In this document: one piece after another, positions 31,901 to 45,400 of the stretch | Layout: each line of letters begins with the position of its first letter | How positions within the stretch are numbered: the first letter of the stretch is position 1 | NCBI GenBank assembly: GCA_023333565.1 | Contig: JAJKFH010000611.1 | Span: 1,178,001-1,242,000 of the forward strand | Origin: Puffinus mauretanicus | Taxonomy: Eukaryota; Chordata; Aves; Procellariiformes; Procellariidae | Length of the DNA: 64,000 nt | Direction: 5' to 3' | The notes under the pieces: model-generated | The model's database searches: none | Seen by the model: only the letters and a program-made list of their open reading frames with translations | What the model was told of the DNA's origin: nothing | Translations under genes and position numbers: made by a program

Positions 31901-32485
31901 CAACCCCAGTTCCCTCAGATACAGAGCTGTAAGAAGGGGATGAATGACATCAGCATCTTCACCACCTCTAAACCTTTTTTTATTACTGGCCCGTGGGTCG
32001 AAGGTGGGGCAGCCCGTTTCAGGTGTGCTGAGAGGATGCATCATTGCAGGGTAAGTAGGAGAACTTACAGCCCCGCTGGCGGAGGCATCTGACAGCAGCT
32101 AAGGTGAAGCACGCACGGTTGGCAGAAAGGTAGCTGGCGCTGACATTCACTGGGGGAGTTTTGCTGCCAGCATGACCGCAGCAGGCTTTGCAAAGCCACT
32201 GTTAAGCCATTTGAGAATGCCAGTTCCCCTTTGTAAACTGGCTATCATATTTCTTAGGAAAATTAGCAACCTGCCCTTCCACCTTCCAGTCCAGCCAGGA
32301 AAACACCCCAAACCCAAAAAATTCCCTGGTTAATCTGTGCTGACATAGCCTCCTGGATGCCATCCATATGCAATTAGCCAAGTTTAAATATGCATAAGAA
32401 AATACATGTAAACTGAAAATACGTGTAAGTTATGAAAATGGTACAGTTAGTCATTCATTAGAAGGAAAAGAAAACCATGATACAA
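29000..32485. other. Intergenic gap between convergent DYNLT1 and TMEM181
   Basis: About 3.5 kb separates the inferred 3' ends of the two genes. Apart from a CR1 tail at 31535-31925 I see no gene or RNA in it; the minus-strand frame at 31634-32044 is mostly CR1 coding remnant. Confidence 0.6.
31535..31925 (-). mobile_element. CR1 LINE, 5'-truncated, with remnant of reverse-transcriptase ORF end
   Basis: The plus strand starts ATCACAGAATCATAGAATTG, the reverse of the CR1 3' tail, followed by the 'GACCTTTAAGATCATCAAG TCCAACC' box. On the minus strand an uninterrupted frame reads the typical CR1 C-terminus, including [36 protein letters not shown] and VVKPWNRLP. The element is only about 390 bp and cannot move. 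The intact frame suggests it is one of the younger copies here. Confidence 0.92.
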
Positions 32486-35400
32486 TATAAAGATATAAAA
32501 CTTTATTATGAACATATTTAACAATGATTATGCACATGAAGTCTTCCAAGAAAGTCAATACCCAACTTTTGCTTGAAGTAGAATACTGGTTTTTCCTTCA
32601 TATTCCATATTAGCATGAAGTTTTCCAACATAAATGGATAATTTGCTGTCATTAACACAACTTCTAGACACATAGAATATTTAATGCATGTCCTCATGCA
32701 CACTTTCTCAAAGCAGCATTTAATTACAGCTTCTCATTAAACAGAGCATTTATCTTACACATTTTTATACCATTTTGGTACACAATTTTTCCATATTTTC
32801 ATTTTACATATTTACAAACATCTAAAAAAAGTTTTACAGTAATGCAAAGGTTATTACTGGCATAAGCAAAAAGAAATGGGGGAAAAATTAGGTGAGTGTG
32901 GATACAAAGTTATCTTTTGGCTCAGAGAAAGACAACAGATCAAAGTCTTTCCTAGCTGGAACCATCCTTCCCTTTTCCCCAGCGTTAGTGCCGCAGGTCT
33001 GTTGCACTAGCTGTTCCTTACCGGTGTTAAGCCTTACCGCTTGCCAGTCCTAGGAAAGTTTCCAACCAATTCCAACACCAACTTATTTTTAAAGCAAATA
33101 CTACAGAAAATGGTTGCCACTCATGGCTCACGCTCGGTGATTATTGATTTCTTAAAAGCCCCTCTTGATCATTGTGTACATGGAAGTCTTGCAGTTCTTT
33201 AATAGATGGCATCTCCTTTAGAGCAGGAACACTGTATATTGTGGGGCCTTTTTGCGTACTTTTCTCATTTTATACAGTTGTACATTTTATACAGTGATGG
33301 AAATATTTATTACCTTAGCAGTAACGAAAGGAAAGCCAAGGCTAGTTTCTTATCCAGATCTCTTCTGTTTCACCCTTAGGTTACAATACTTTACTCAGAG
33401 GTGAATCTATGCCACCTACTCCCAAGCTGTTTACAATCCATATTGTAATATTCCTCAAATACTGTCTCTGCTTTCCAATTGTGGAAATAAGAGGAGTGAA
33501 ATTGAGATTTCTTGCTAGCAAAACTATTTCCTCATCTGCTTCGCTGCTTTTGCCTTTTTACTGTATATTGAATTTGATGCAACAGTGCTTCAACCAAGCT
33601 TACCATTACACTCTAGCACTTCCAAAATACAAAACTATTTTGCATGGCAAACATTGCTTAAATATAATCTCTAAAAATTAACAAGGAAACTATTATCTCA
33701 CTATTTTCATAGTGAGATACTTATTTTAAGTACACATTTCCCATTCTCAGCTTTCCTATTTCCACTCGAATGTAGTGATGTAGAAAAGTTAATGCAAACA
33801 AAACAGCAAGTGAAATGGGCTGAGAACAGCTTAGAAAAAAATCATCATCTCAAAGATAGCTTGAAAATATTTTCTTTAGTTAATGAAATCCCAAAGCGTG
33901 ACGCTGTATTTCAGGGTCAACTGTAACAACCAGTTCAGACTGTGATAAGAAACATTAGTATACTTTGCACATTGGTCAAATCAAACATTTTGTCTCTTCC
34001 GAACAATTTAGAACAGAATTAAACAATATCAGACCCAAAATGATCTGACTATATAAGGATCATGTCAATATCAGTTTTTGAAGCCCCAATTCCTGTACCC
34101 ACTGTTACTCCAATGGAAGTCAAAAGGATTTGGGGTTTGCAAAGGATGCCTAGTTAGCTCCCAAGTCTGACTGCAAATTCAAACAGCTGTAAGCCTCAAG
34201 AGAGTCACTTGGGGAATGGTAAAAATGAGAATGGGCTCTCCTCTTCTAGGGTACAAAGATCATCTCCCATACTTGTTAAAAAAAAGTCTAAAAGGAAGTG
34301 CTGAAGCTACAGCTTGCTACAGTTCACTGGGAAAAAAACCAACACCTCTAACTTGAAATACTTCTTTAATGTTTTTCTATATGTTCTTCTAAACTGACAC
34401 CAATTAATTAAGAAATGAAAGGAAAAAAACCTTCCCCTTCCCTCCAGCAGTTTCCTTGCTTTAGCCATACAATAGTGCTTTGGCTTCCAACAAATAAATG
34501 ATCCCTGGTACAGAAAGTTTTAAACTTCAAATACCCTCAAAAAATTTCACAGCTCTACATAATTTTAGAAAGCTTTCTCTTTCACACACACGGAGTATCT
34601 TACCACCCTTGTCTTTAGCAGAGCACTGATTTAATCTGAACTATTCTATGACAGCGAGGATGCCACCACATGAAGCAGTTCCTTTGGTCCTCTCTAAGCA
34701 ACTTGCTATCCTGTGAAGCCTCTCCTTCACGATCTGGAACAGCTACCAGGAGATTATTGCAACGGGAATGGTCTAGAACAGTTGTTGCACCAAAGCAGAA
34801 CAAATCTACTTTTTCCCCAATGTGATTCAGCAAGTCTAGTAGGACTTCATTGCCCTCTTCTGCTTAAACTAGTTCAATGATGAGCACAATTCTCTAGTGT
34901 AAGCCAGCACCATCTTCTGTCTAATACATTAACAGTGCTTTTGAGAGTCTTTTCTACAGCAGCAGGGCAGAGAAATTTTACAAGAGTAAATCACAGTTAT
35001 GAAACCATGAAAAAAAAGATACCTTCAGGCAGGTCAAGTACCTGAAAACAAAAATAGTTAGAAACAAACAGCCTCCATTTAAATAAAGAACTGAACAATG
35101 GTGTAGGAGAAAACCAACTTTTAAATAGAGAAGCAGCAGCATTGTACTAGGAATTCCCATGTAACTCTGTTCCAGCACAGACTGGAATACAGATAATCAC
35201 AAAACGTGCTAGTAAAAGTTTTGATCAGTACAGGTGGCGACGGTGGTATGACAAAGAAGTTGAACTATGCAGAGAACAAGCTCAAAAGCTAACTCTCATG
35301 CACATTCAATACATGAGCAACCACGATTGTTCCTAGGATGTAGATTAACTATCTATTAATACAACTTAAGGAAAAATTCTAATGTAGAAAAAGCCTCTAA

Positions 35401-36334
35401 AAATGAAATGTTTAGAAATTTGAAATTGTAATTCTCTATGAAACTTTCATATTGTATTCTCTGTAAGTGTAACAGTCTGCTCCAGCATACAAAAAACCCA
35501 TAAAGAGTAGTACTGGTTTCCTTCTGAGATTTGTTGCTGCCTAAATATTTCCATTTGAAAGGGCTGTTTAAACAAACAAAACAAAAAACAAAACAACCAC
35601 TTCTGTTGTGGCGGCAAAACATGTTATGAAACATATATTATACAAATAATTTTGCACCACTGAGGCTATTTTGGCTCACTAGAGCTTGACTATTTGCACG
35701 TATCTCGCACTTACAAATCTGGTAAACTCATTTAAATGAATTAAAAAAATGGTCTTAACTCTATATCGCTTTTTCAAAGGAAGAATGGAAAGCTTGTGTT
35801 TTCTTGCATTTAAAAAAAAAAAAAAAGAGAAAACCCTAAAACACTGCATTCCCTGTCTCCAGTTCAAAAGCCTAAGGTAGAAAATTGAAAGGGAAATGAG
35901 GCACTTCGTACAGAAGTGGACAATATACAAAGGAGCTAATAACACAAATGCAACAGATGAATGACAGCATGCTGTACATAATCCTCAAAAAAAAAAATCC
36001 CAAAAAAACAAGCAGCAAGGAAGCAATTTTAAAATCAGCATATAATCAGTGACAGTTCTAAATGGAAATAGACTTAAAGATTTTAGTCCACAGACATCCT
36101 GCTATCAGGCATTTTACAAGACGTGTAAAAATTTTGGTTTCTTAAGTTTTCATCACAACCTTTTCAAGCATTCTTTTTCAGTTTAACTTTGTAAACAGAA
36201 GCAGAACCAGGATGTCCTTCCTGGGAGTCAGTGTTCAGATGACAGCAGACTGTAAGAAAGCCAAGGAAGTTGTCCATCTAGGAAAACTTCAAAATTGGTT
36301 TAATTCCAGCTGAACAAGTCTGTCTACATCAAAA
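32486..36334 (-). other. TMEM181: TMEM181 3' UTR (inferred)
   Basis: From the stop codon to a candidate AATAAA at 32507-32502 is 3.8 kb without an intron signal I could support; a long 3' UTR also fits what I recall of the mammalian gene. A proximal AATAAA on the minus strand at 33311-33306 could give a shorter form. The exact end is inference. Confidence 0.55.
32502..32507 (-). terminator. TMEM181: Candidate distal polyadenylation signal of TMEM181
   Basis: Minus-strand AATAAA in 'CATAATAAAGTTT', the last signal before the region loses UTR-like character. RNA evidence is absent. Confidence 0.45.
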
Positions 36335-36413
36335 TCAATCACTGTCCGATTCCTCTTTATACTTGGCTCTAATAGCTTGGCCATTCTGAAGTGGCATTTC
36401 TTCATAGTCACTC
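36335..36413 (-). CDS. TMEM181: TMEM181 coding exon 17 (residues 452-477 and stop)
   Basis: It follows TTCACAG and encodes SDYEEMPLQNGQAIRAKYKE and ESDSD, then TGA at 36337-36335. The acidic tail is conserved with mammals. Confidence 0.95.
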
Positions 36414-39400
36414 CTGTGAAACAGATACTTGTTAAAAATTCTGAACACGGTGTTAGATAGGAAATTAAAAATAAACAGGAAAGTTCTAAACTACATTGAG
36501 GCATGAAATTGTTATTTGGGTAAGAAGGTGGTATCTGTTTTCCTTCCTTGCTGGAGATATGAACAATATATATGACTCCTCTCCAGAGGATGATGCATAA
36601 TAAAAGTTATTCCAGTATCTACAAGCCACTCTTCACAAGGATATAGAGAAGCAAGCTGGTACTACCACTACTCATCTAACTAAACAAAGGCAAGCTATCT
36701 CAGACAATGTGTACAGCTAGTCTAACACAAACGTGTTCAGGTTACTGCAGTATTAACCCCATCCTCACTGTTCCAACCACTTCAGTGTCCTTGGTAAGAG
36801 GTGAAAACTTCAAGGGCAGATAATGAGTTTGTTCAGTGTCTAGCACAGAGACACCTGACCTGGATGTGTTTTAAGGGCTGCTATAATTCTCTTATGACAT
36901 AAACTCACACAAGTCCAGGAAGTTTTGCTAGATTTGATTATTCTTATTTCAGTAAGTGATGGACACTTAAGAAGAACCATTATCCTTCTCTGCAGCATTT
37001 ACATATGAGCTGCCTCTTTGCTAACTCCACCTGACTCCTGCAATCCTTCCCAGAATAAGAGGAAGTCCTCTCCTTTCATGTCCCTTGCTGCCTTCACTCC
37101 ATGACCTACCAGCATCCTAACACTTTCTTACCTGTTTGTATCAGTACCATGGCAATCCCTTTTAGAAACCAAAAAAAAGAAAAAACAAAATAACATGCAT
37201 TCTTATTGCATTTCTGTTTCAGAATAAGGCTATGTTTCTGTTCTTTAGGCAGAATACTTTCACTAACAATCTACAAAGCCTTCACTTATTTAATGAATAT
37301 GGAAAAGAACATTACAAAAATAACACACTGAAAGTAACTCTCCATAGGTATTTTATAATCTTACCCATAAATCACATCATCATCTGAATCATTCAGCATA
37401 GAAAAAGCAGGATTGTCTTTCAACTGTGATTCTGGAAAATACAAATAACGGTTAATTTAGCGCATTAAATACAGAAATGTTGCTGTACTTCTAATCCAAG
37501 ATTGAAGCAACAGACTCAACAACTTCCAAGACAGTCACGACTACAATTCAACAAAACCATATCCAAACAGGAATTCTCTCCTTTAAGTTCTTCACCCTTC
37601 AGCCACAACATCATGGCATTCTTAAGAGTTAAGAAGATGACATCATTATCTCATCTTATTTTTAGATAGATATTCTCCATGTTGTATAAGCGGATTTCTT
37701 CCCTTGTGCAGTTTCCTATGTCATATTATTTCAACATGCACGTAAGAGTAATTAAGTCACATTTCATTATTCTTAATCATTATTCAAAAGTTCATATATA
37801 TTTTAAAAGTGCAGACTTCATTAACTTCTTGGTTATTTCTAAGCTACAAATACAGTAGACCAAAGTTGTAATCCCTTGTATGCAAGTCAATGATTAGTTA
37901 TTTACATCCTTGTAATAGATGAAGGAAGGACTTGTACCTTTATGGTGACCTGAAAGGAAACAGACACTTTCCACTGGCTATTTATGACAATTCCCTCTAC
38001 CTTATTTTAAGGCCTTCATTTCTTGCATCATCTGTGCTGCTTAGCTGCAGTTCATAATTATATGCAAGTAAAATTCAATCCAGCAGTTTGACATAAATAT
38101 CTTTTTCCTGGCAGCTTTTTACTTCCTCCCTTCTGTAAACTAATACTTCTTGCAACCTAACAGCAAGTTTTTAACTTTATCCTCATCCAGCCATTTGTCT
38201 TGTCTTAATGGAAAAATAGCATTTTTCTGTAACAGTTCCATCCACCTCAACTCTAAGTTTAGAGAAAGGACCAGCTCCACTGTTTAGTGCCTCCCTCTGC
38301 AAACCTCTCAGCATGCAAGATGTGACTGGACAGGGTGCCAGATAATCTCATCTAGGCTCCCTTTCCCAGATGATCCTTCCAGGTCCCTTCCAACCTGGGC
38401 TGTTCTAAGGTTCTGTATTTCAAACTCAATGCTTAAAGCGGAGAATGCACTCAGTATAAATATTTATTTTACAGAATCTTTATCTGTTAGAGAGCGATAA
38501 TGCTTTATAATCATCATGTGAGTCAGATTACATCCTCTATGTAGGAATGCAAAACCAGAAGTGCCACTGATTACATGGGCTCTGTGCAGCCCTCTCCCCA
38601 TAGCAAGTTCCCCAAAATTCCCCCATGTTAGAGATCAGCTTTGCTCCTACTTTTCCAACAGCACATTACCTGTTTCAGAGTCCAGTTTGCCACCATGCCA
38701 ATATATTAACCTTATTGTTGGAACAAAGTACAAATGAAGTATTGTTGCTCCTTAAGGATTGTCTGTGAGTCAGTGCAAAAGTTAGTGCTTTATATGCAAA
38801 CATCATATTGACTATAAGTTTGATCTAAGTGCACAAGAATTCAAGTCTAGCTAATCAGTTGTATACATTTTATGTGTTCCTTCATATTTCCAATACTAAC
38901 TTGCTCAGGAGTAGTACAGCTTCTGCTTATGTCAACTCAAAGCAAAACGAAACAGTAATGAGACAAGCAAAATATAAAGATCTTACACCGTATCTGCTAA
39001 TATGCCAGTTCTTGTCATCTTGCCAGATAATTGCTTACACTTACCATATAGTGCATTCTTTGAGGGGGAATACACGAAGGCTAATGTGTAGAGATAAAAG
39101 TTCAATAAACCATAAAATGATAAGAATTCTGCTGGTAGTAAGTGTCAAGGATATTGCTCGATATATCTCCATACATATTAACTTTGGAAACAAGACCCAA
39201 ACCATACATAAGCTGTTTCAATGGAAAGAATGTTTACTCTACTAAAGTTTGAGAGCATGAATGGCTAAACAAAATTGCATTTTTAAAATTAAATGACAAC
39301 TTGTCCTGGTTCCAGCTGGGATAGAGTTAATTTTCCTCCTAGTAGCTGGTACAGTGCTGTGTTTTGGATTTAGCATGAGACTAATGTGATAACACACTGA

Positions 39401-42400
39401 TGTTTTAGTTGTTGCTAAGCAGTGCTTATATTATGTCAAGGACTTTTCAGCTTCCCATGCTCTGCCACCGAGGAGGTGCACAAGAAGCTGAGAGGGAGAA
39501 TAGCCAAGACAGCTGACCCAAACTGGCCAAAGGGATATTCCATACCATGTGATGTCATGCTTAGTATATAAGCTGGGGGTAGTTGGCAGGGGAGCAGTGA
39601 TTGCTGCTTGGGGACTGGCTGGGTGTCGGTCGGCAGGTGGTTAGCAGTTGCATCACTGGTTTTTCCTGGGTTTTGTTCCTCTCTCTCTTTTTTGTTGTTT
39701 TCCCTTCCATTACATCATCATCATCATCATCATCATCATTATTATTATTTTATTTCAAGTATTAAACTGTTCTTATCTCAACCCACAAGTTTTCTTACTT
39801 TTGCCCTTCCAACTCTCTCCCCCATCCCACTGCGGGGGAGGGTGACCGAGCGGCTGTGTGGTGCTTGGTTGCCGGACTGGGGTTAAACCACGACACAACT
39901 AATGTACTCAAGCTATTTTGATGTAAAGCTCCCACTGAAGACAAAGCTTTAACACAAGTAACATTTGCTGAGACAAGGTCTACTCTTGAGTGGTGGAGTG
40001 CATGGTAAATTGAATAGTTCTGCTTTCAATGCTAAAAGAAAGCTGAGTAAGGGGGGTGTTCAGGTGGGTTGTTTTGTTTTGTTTATTTTTAAAAAAGTTC
40101 TTGCTTGGCGCAGTAATTGAGAGGGAAGAAGAAAGGACTATCTGTAGATAGAACTCTGAAGATGGCTTCTTGCCATCATTTTGGGAAAATACTAAAGGGT
40201 TTACATATTGTTTTCTACTAGCTCCCAACACATATGTAAGCTTATCAGTAACGGGAGCAGTTGCAGTCACACAGGCACTTTCAGAAAGTAGAATGAACTA
40301 GGATCTCATGGTTCAGGTCCAGAAATACAGTTTGTAATCCTGTTGCCAACAGACATCAGAAATGGTCTCTCTTAAGTCACTTAAATTCTTTGCTATGACC
40401 TCTTCCACATGTAGACTTGGACCAATACACAAACACATTTTCAGTGACTTCTAAACTATTAATTTCTCAAATATTTTGGTATGCCCCATGCCAACTGATA
40501 GGTATACAGCAAACTGAATTCATGCAGCAAATGCAGCCAAATTTGTCACAATAACTTGTTAAAATTACTTGAATGCATGCGTATCTAGGCCTTCATTCCT
40601 TTTGAAGAGTATCAAATGCAGTTGTCATTTATGTGATGTAAACAAATTAGACTGAAACTGTCCCAGCTCATAATCTTTACAAAGAGCCATTGCAAAATGC
40701 GGACAGGAAACCGCGATCAAAATGGACTGAACTTCAAAAGCCCACTTAGAAGTCAAAGGTCTCAGTCCTTAGGTACATAATTTTTAAGTACCTTCTGCAT
40801 GAAAACAGATTAACATTCCTAGTTGAGCAGTATCACAACACAAGGATATAATTCTGATAATGAGTCGACAGCTCAGCAACAAAGTTGTCCTGTAGAACTT
40901 GTGCTCCAAAGCGTAGGTAGAGTATAACAATGCTGTAGAAAAAAGTTAAAACATATAGGTGTGAGTTTAACAATGCTGTGCAAAAAGTTAAAGCATATAG
41001 ATGTACTGTGTCTTTAAACCGCAAAATTTAAATGATGGCTTGACAGAAGAGTATATGAGAAAATAATTATGTTAACAGGCTGACCATTTATTTTAAGGCA
41101 CATTTGCTTTCATAGTTCTAAATTAAGAATGATTCTTTTGTGATTAAAAGTCAGCAGTTAACTGAGTAAAGCGGCCCCCCCCCCCGCCCCGGTCTATTTT
41201 CCTCAGATTTCATCCACTACAGACAATCCAAGAGTCAACAGTAATTTGAAATAACTGCTTGAAGTGGGGGAGACAGATGTTAACAATAATCTAAGAAACT
41301 AATTCTAAACTTCTGCTTTGACTAAGTGAAGCTTACAAAGCTCCAAAAGAGGTGAATGGTGCACTGCAGACCACTCAGCAGTACAGAAAACATCTCAGCT
41401 AAGTGAACCTCTAAATCTCAGTGTATTGCTGTTGTAACGGAAATAATATAAAATTAGCTCTAAAAGCCTCAAGAAGGGTTAAAAAATTAAGAAATGTTTG
41501 CCATAACAATCATATCAAAAGACATTCCTTAGTTTCGCTGACAATTTTATTATCAGCAAAATGTATTCAAAGCCCTGAAAAAAAGGTTATAAAAGTTACA
41601 GTACTGAGAAATGTACTTTGAAATGCCTTACCTAATAACAAGCACTACAAAGGTTAATGCAGTCAAGAATTTTAACCTGAGATCTGAAAAAGATTGAGAG
41701 AAGTCGTATTAGCGAATTTACACCTACATCTAGGAGAAGCAAGCCTGTTTGGGGAAGAATCAAAAGAAATATTCCTTACCAACATAAGGCATGTTACGAA
41801 GTTCTGAGCATGCCCTCACTATCAGGAACAAAAGGTATAGAATGTATGTGGTTGCCACCACAAGGAAGAAGATTTTCATTCCCTATAAGAAGAGTGTTAG
41901 TTTTTATTATTTAACAAGATTTGGTCTATTCCTTCCTCCCTCAATAGAAATCACCATTTCCCAAAGCACAACATAGTCCACTTATATCAGGGAAAGTAGG
42001 CTCATGAAAGGAAGTACAGAATGAGGATGGCTATGTATCAAGGTAGGTTTTTGGGGAATGTAAAGAAAGGATGTTTAAAAGAAGTCATAATTTTGTTCAC
42101 TGAGTTCACAGTGAGCTGAATCTCAATGATTTTCTAAAAACACAGCTCCTGAGAACAATGCAAGGACCCATATAAATCAGATCTTCCTTTACAACAAGAA
42201 AGTCTGAAATTTACTAGGACAGAGGATCTTGGCAGGAGTAAAGATGTACAAAACTGACTTAATAAGAGGCTTAAAAAAATTTTTTTCAACCCCAACAGTC
42301 ATGAGTCTGTGACTAAACCTGTGGTGTTGAGTCTCCAGATTTGCAAGACAATTTACTCTTCTCATTGGGATGGAGCTCAATATGGCCTATGCATGATCTC

Positions 42401-45400
42401 AAGCAAAATTAAAAGTACCCTAGTCGGAGTAAGACCATCTAACCAGCATTTGCTATTTTCTAAATCGTGTTATAGATTTTAATAGAAGAACAAACTCCAC
42501 CTCCTTGTATTGCCTAACTCTACCTGATAATTTAATAGCAAGAAAACATTTCTGACTTACCTGGAAATTACCTGTGTCAACCCTGTATTGATATGTAGGA
42601 TCATGTACTTCATTAACACTAGAAAAGATTAAAAATGAAAAAGTGGTACTTACACCATTACAAAAGACAAGGTCAAAAAGCCGTACTGACCAAGAAACCC
42701 ACTAACAAAGAAAAGGTTTGAAGTTACTATACAGAGTTTATAACTAAAAGTTTTGGCCGTATAAATTGGTGCAATGCCATTGATTCCACGACAATTTACA
42801 GTACATGACATCCTCCTTCTTCCCAAACCCAATTTTGAAGGAATATGGAGGATTTCAGTTGTGAGCATGTCTAATCTCCCCACTTATTTTTTATAATGTA
42901 TTATCTTATAAATTCCTAAAAGCCTTCAGGATTTAGTGTTTAAATTTTATCCTTGGTGATAAGAATTATACTTAAGAAATAACTGTGGTATAAGCCCTTC
43001 CCTCATAGCAATTCTGCTGATAGGGCATTAGCATGAGCATTTCCTGCAACTGCACTGCTTTCAACAATGTACAACGGCATGGAGAAGATTAGAAGGTACC
43101 TTCCTTCTGAGAAATAAAATAAGAGGCAAACACTTGAGACTAAATTGGTTTAGAAACTACAAATGCACCAAAACTGAAAAAGTCTTCTGCGTGGGGAATA
43201 GTGACACCTTTATGTTAATACAACAAATTGGAAAAAAGAAAGAAAGACTAAACCAAGCAAAAGAACTGAGTTTTGAGGAGAGATAGCATAGCGTGACTAA
43301 GCAGTGTCAATACCAATTGTGCAGGTTTAATAGTTGAGAAAGTTTGGACAAACTGTGTAATAACTACAGAGAAACTGTTGCTTCAAATACTAAAAGCTAA
43401 TTGGGACATAGTGCTAGAGGGAGTATTGTAGGGAGTCATAACATATTGACAAAGTAGTGATTTCTAGATCTCACTCTGATTTATAAAATTATGTACCACT
43501 AGATCGTCCATGGAGAATTCTGTTTTCAAATGAGTCACAATTTGCAAAACAGAAAGATGTAAGAATTTGAACTCCGCTCCCATATCACAATCAGAGCATT
43601 AAGAAACAGATACCTCTAATTATAAACAATCTTCTCATTCTCGAACACTCTCAGCTCATTACTTTTGCACTAAATTTTAAATTACTTACGTTTGCCATAT
43701 TCCCAGTGTAACAGAGGCAAGCCACAATAGTCCAACAATAAAGAATTTGGGCAGATAGAAAGTTAAGCACTTCCTCTCCCCCTGTTGAGAAAACAATAGT
43801 GTGGTGAAGGAGTGAACCCACATTTGATATTTCATTCATTCTTGACAGAATAAAATAACTATCATCTTTGTTTCGTTCAACATGAACTAGATTAAGAGAC
43901 TCACCTTCTGTATTTTTAACCTACACAGGTGATTACAGAAGACATAAAATTGTATCATCATTTGTGTTAATAAGATGCAGTAGATTTGAAGCATCCTATT
44001 TATAATTTCACATATTTCACTGATACTGCAAATACAGAAATATGCTCCATAATTCATATTTATCTTATGCAGTATTTTAAAGTGGTTTAAAAACCAACCA
44101 CCATATACAACAACAAAACCCTTCAAGCAAGAACAAAGCATAATGGCATCATAATTCTGAAGACTGTCTTGCAATAGTTTAGAGTGGACTGTCCCATCTA
44201 CCTCATTTAGGCGTGGTAGCCTCAAGACAGTCTACTTCACCACAAATAATTTTAACTCCAAAGCTTCATGTGTCACGTTGTACTTTAAGAATAAAATAAA
44301 TGTCTCTTTTTTAAGAATTTGGTTTAATTTTTGTCACCTTTTGAAAGAACTGAAAAACAAGTACTGTCTTCTCAGTAAGTAGTAGATAATGTTGCAACCT
44401 TACCTGTACTCTTATACCATGGTAAACACAAAGCCAGAACAACAACAGTGCGCACAGAAACAGTGATTGGAATAGATCATCCAGCATTCCAGGAAACCAG
44501 CTGTTCACCAGAAAAGAAAGGGGGAAAAATGGATCTGTTAACAAAATAAGAAAAAAAAAAATTAGAGGGGAAAAGTAAAGCAGAATGTATCTTCAGAGGG
44601 GAAAAAAACCCCTAGGTTTTTCAAATTACACCAGTAAATGAAATTGTTTGTTGTATCTTAAAGTAATTTACAAAGAAAATGGTGCCTCCAGCAGCAATCC
44701 TCTGTGCTGTAGAAATAATCTGAAATGACTGCCAACATTTCTAGAAGATTTCAGGTTTTATTAGACTTTCTACTAAACCATTGCTCTTGATGACGACCTA
44801 AAAAATTATCATAGAATGACTGAAAGGCAAATATTCTTTTGGTACTGCTAAAAAAAGGGAGCTTTGGATGCAAGTACCATTGTAAAGTAGCAGAAGGGGA
44901 AGGAGGATGGACATCCATTTCTGTTCAATGCCCCAGTCTCTCATGGAGAATTTCCGCAAGGAATGTGCAAACAGACACTATAAAACAACAACAACAACAA
45001 AAATTTGTAAGGAAGGAATATAGCCTTAATGATTTTATCAGAGAAAAGAGATAACACAGCACATTGCAAAGGCTACTTCACGAGGTCTTTGCCACTGAGA
45101 ACACTATAAAACAGGAGCCACATCTCCTACCTTCTACTTCTGCTTCAAGTTTGCTGGCTTACCCCAATGCAAATTACTTTATCTCTCAAGCAAACTGAGA
45201 AGGAAACCAGCTAGTACTGCGCAAATCAACAACGTATGGAAAAACGTTGCCTAATTACTGGTCACATACTATCAACAACTTCCACTTAAACTCACTTTTT
45301 AAAAAAACAGATTCCATATCACATTCACAGTTACCTGCTGAGTGACATCATCTATATGAGAAAATTGCTATGTGAGTGTTCAGTGCTTTAGTGTCCTTAC

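Noticed and set aside
38829..39245. 138-codon plus-strand open frame
   Set aside because: Antisense shadow across TMEM181 exon 15 and its flanks.
40835..40850. GT donor (CTT|GTGTTG) for TMEM181 exon 14 as a normal intron
   Set aside because: Paired with the CAG acceptor it breaks the reading frame and loses the conserved QNSAEF junction; AT-AC ends fit exactly.
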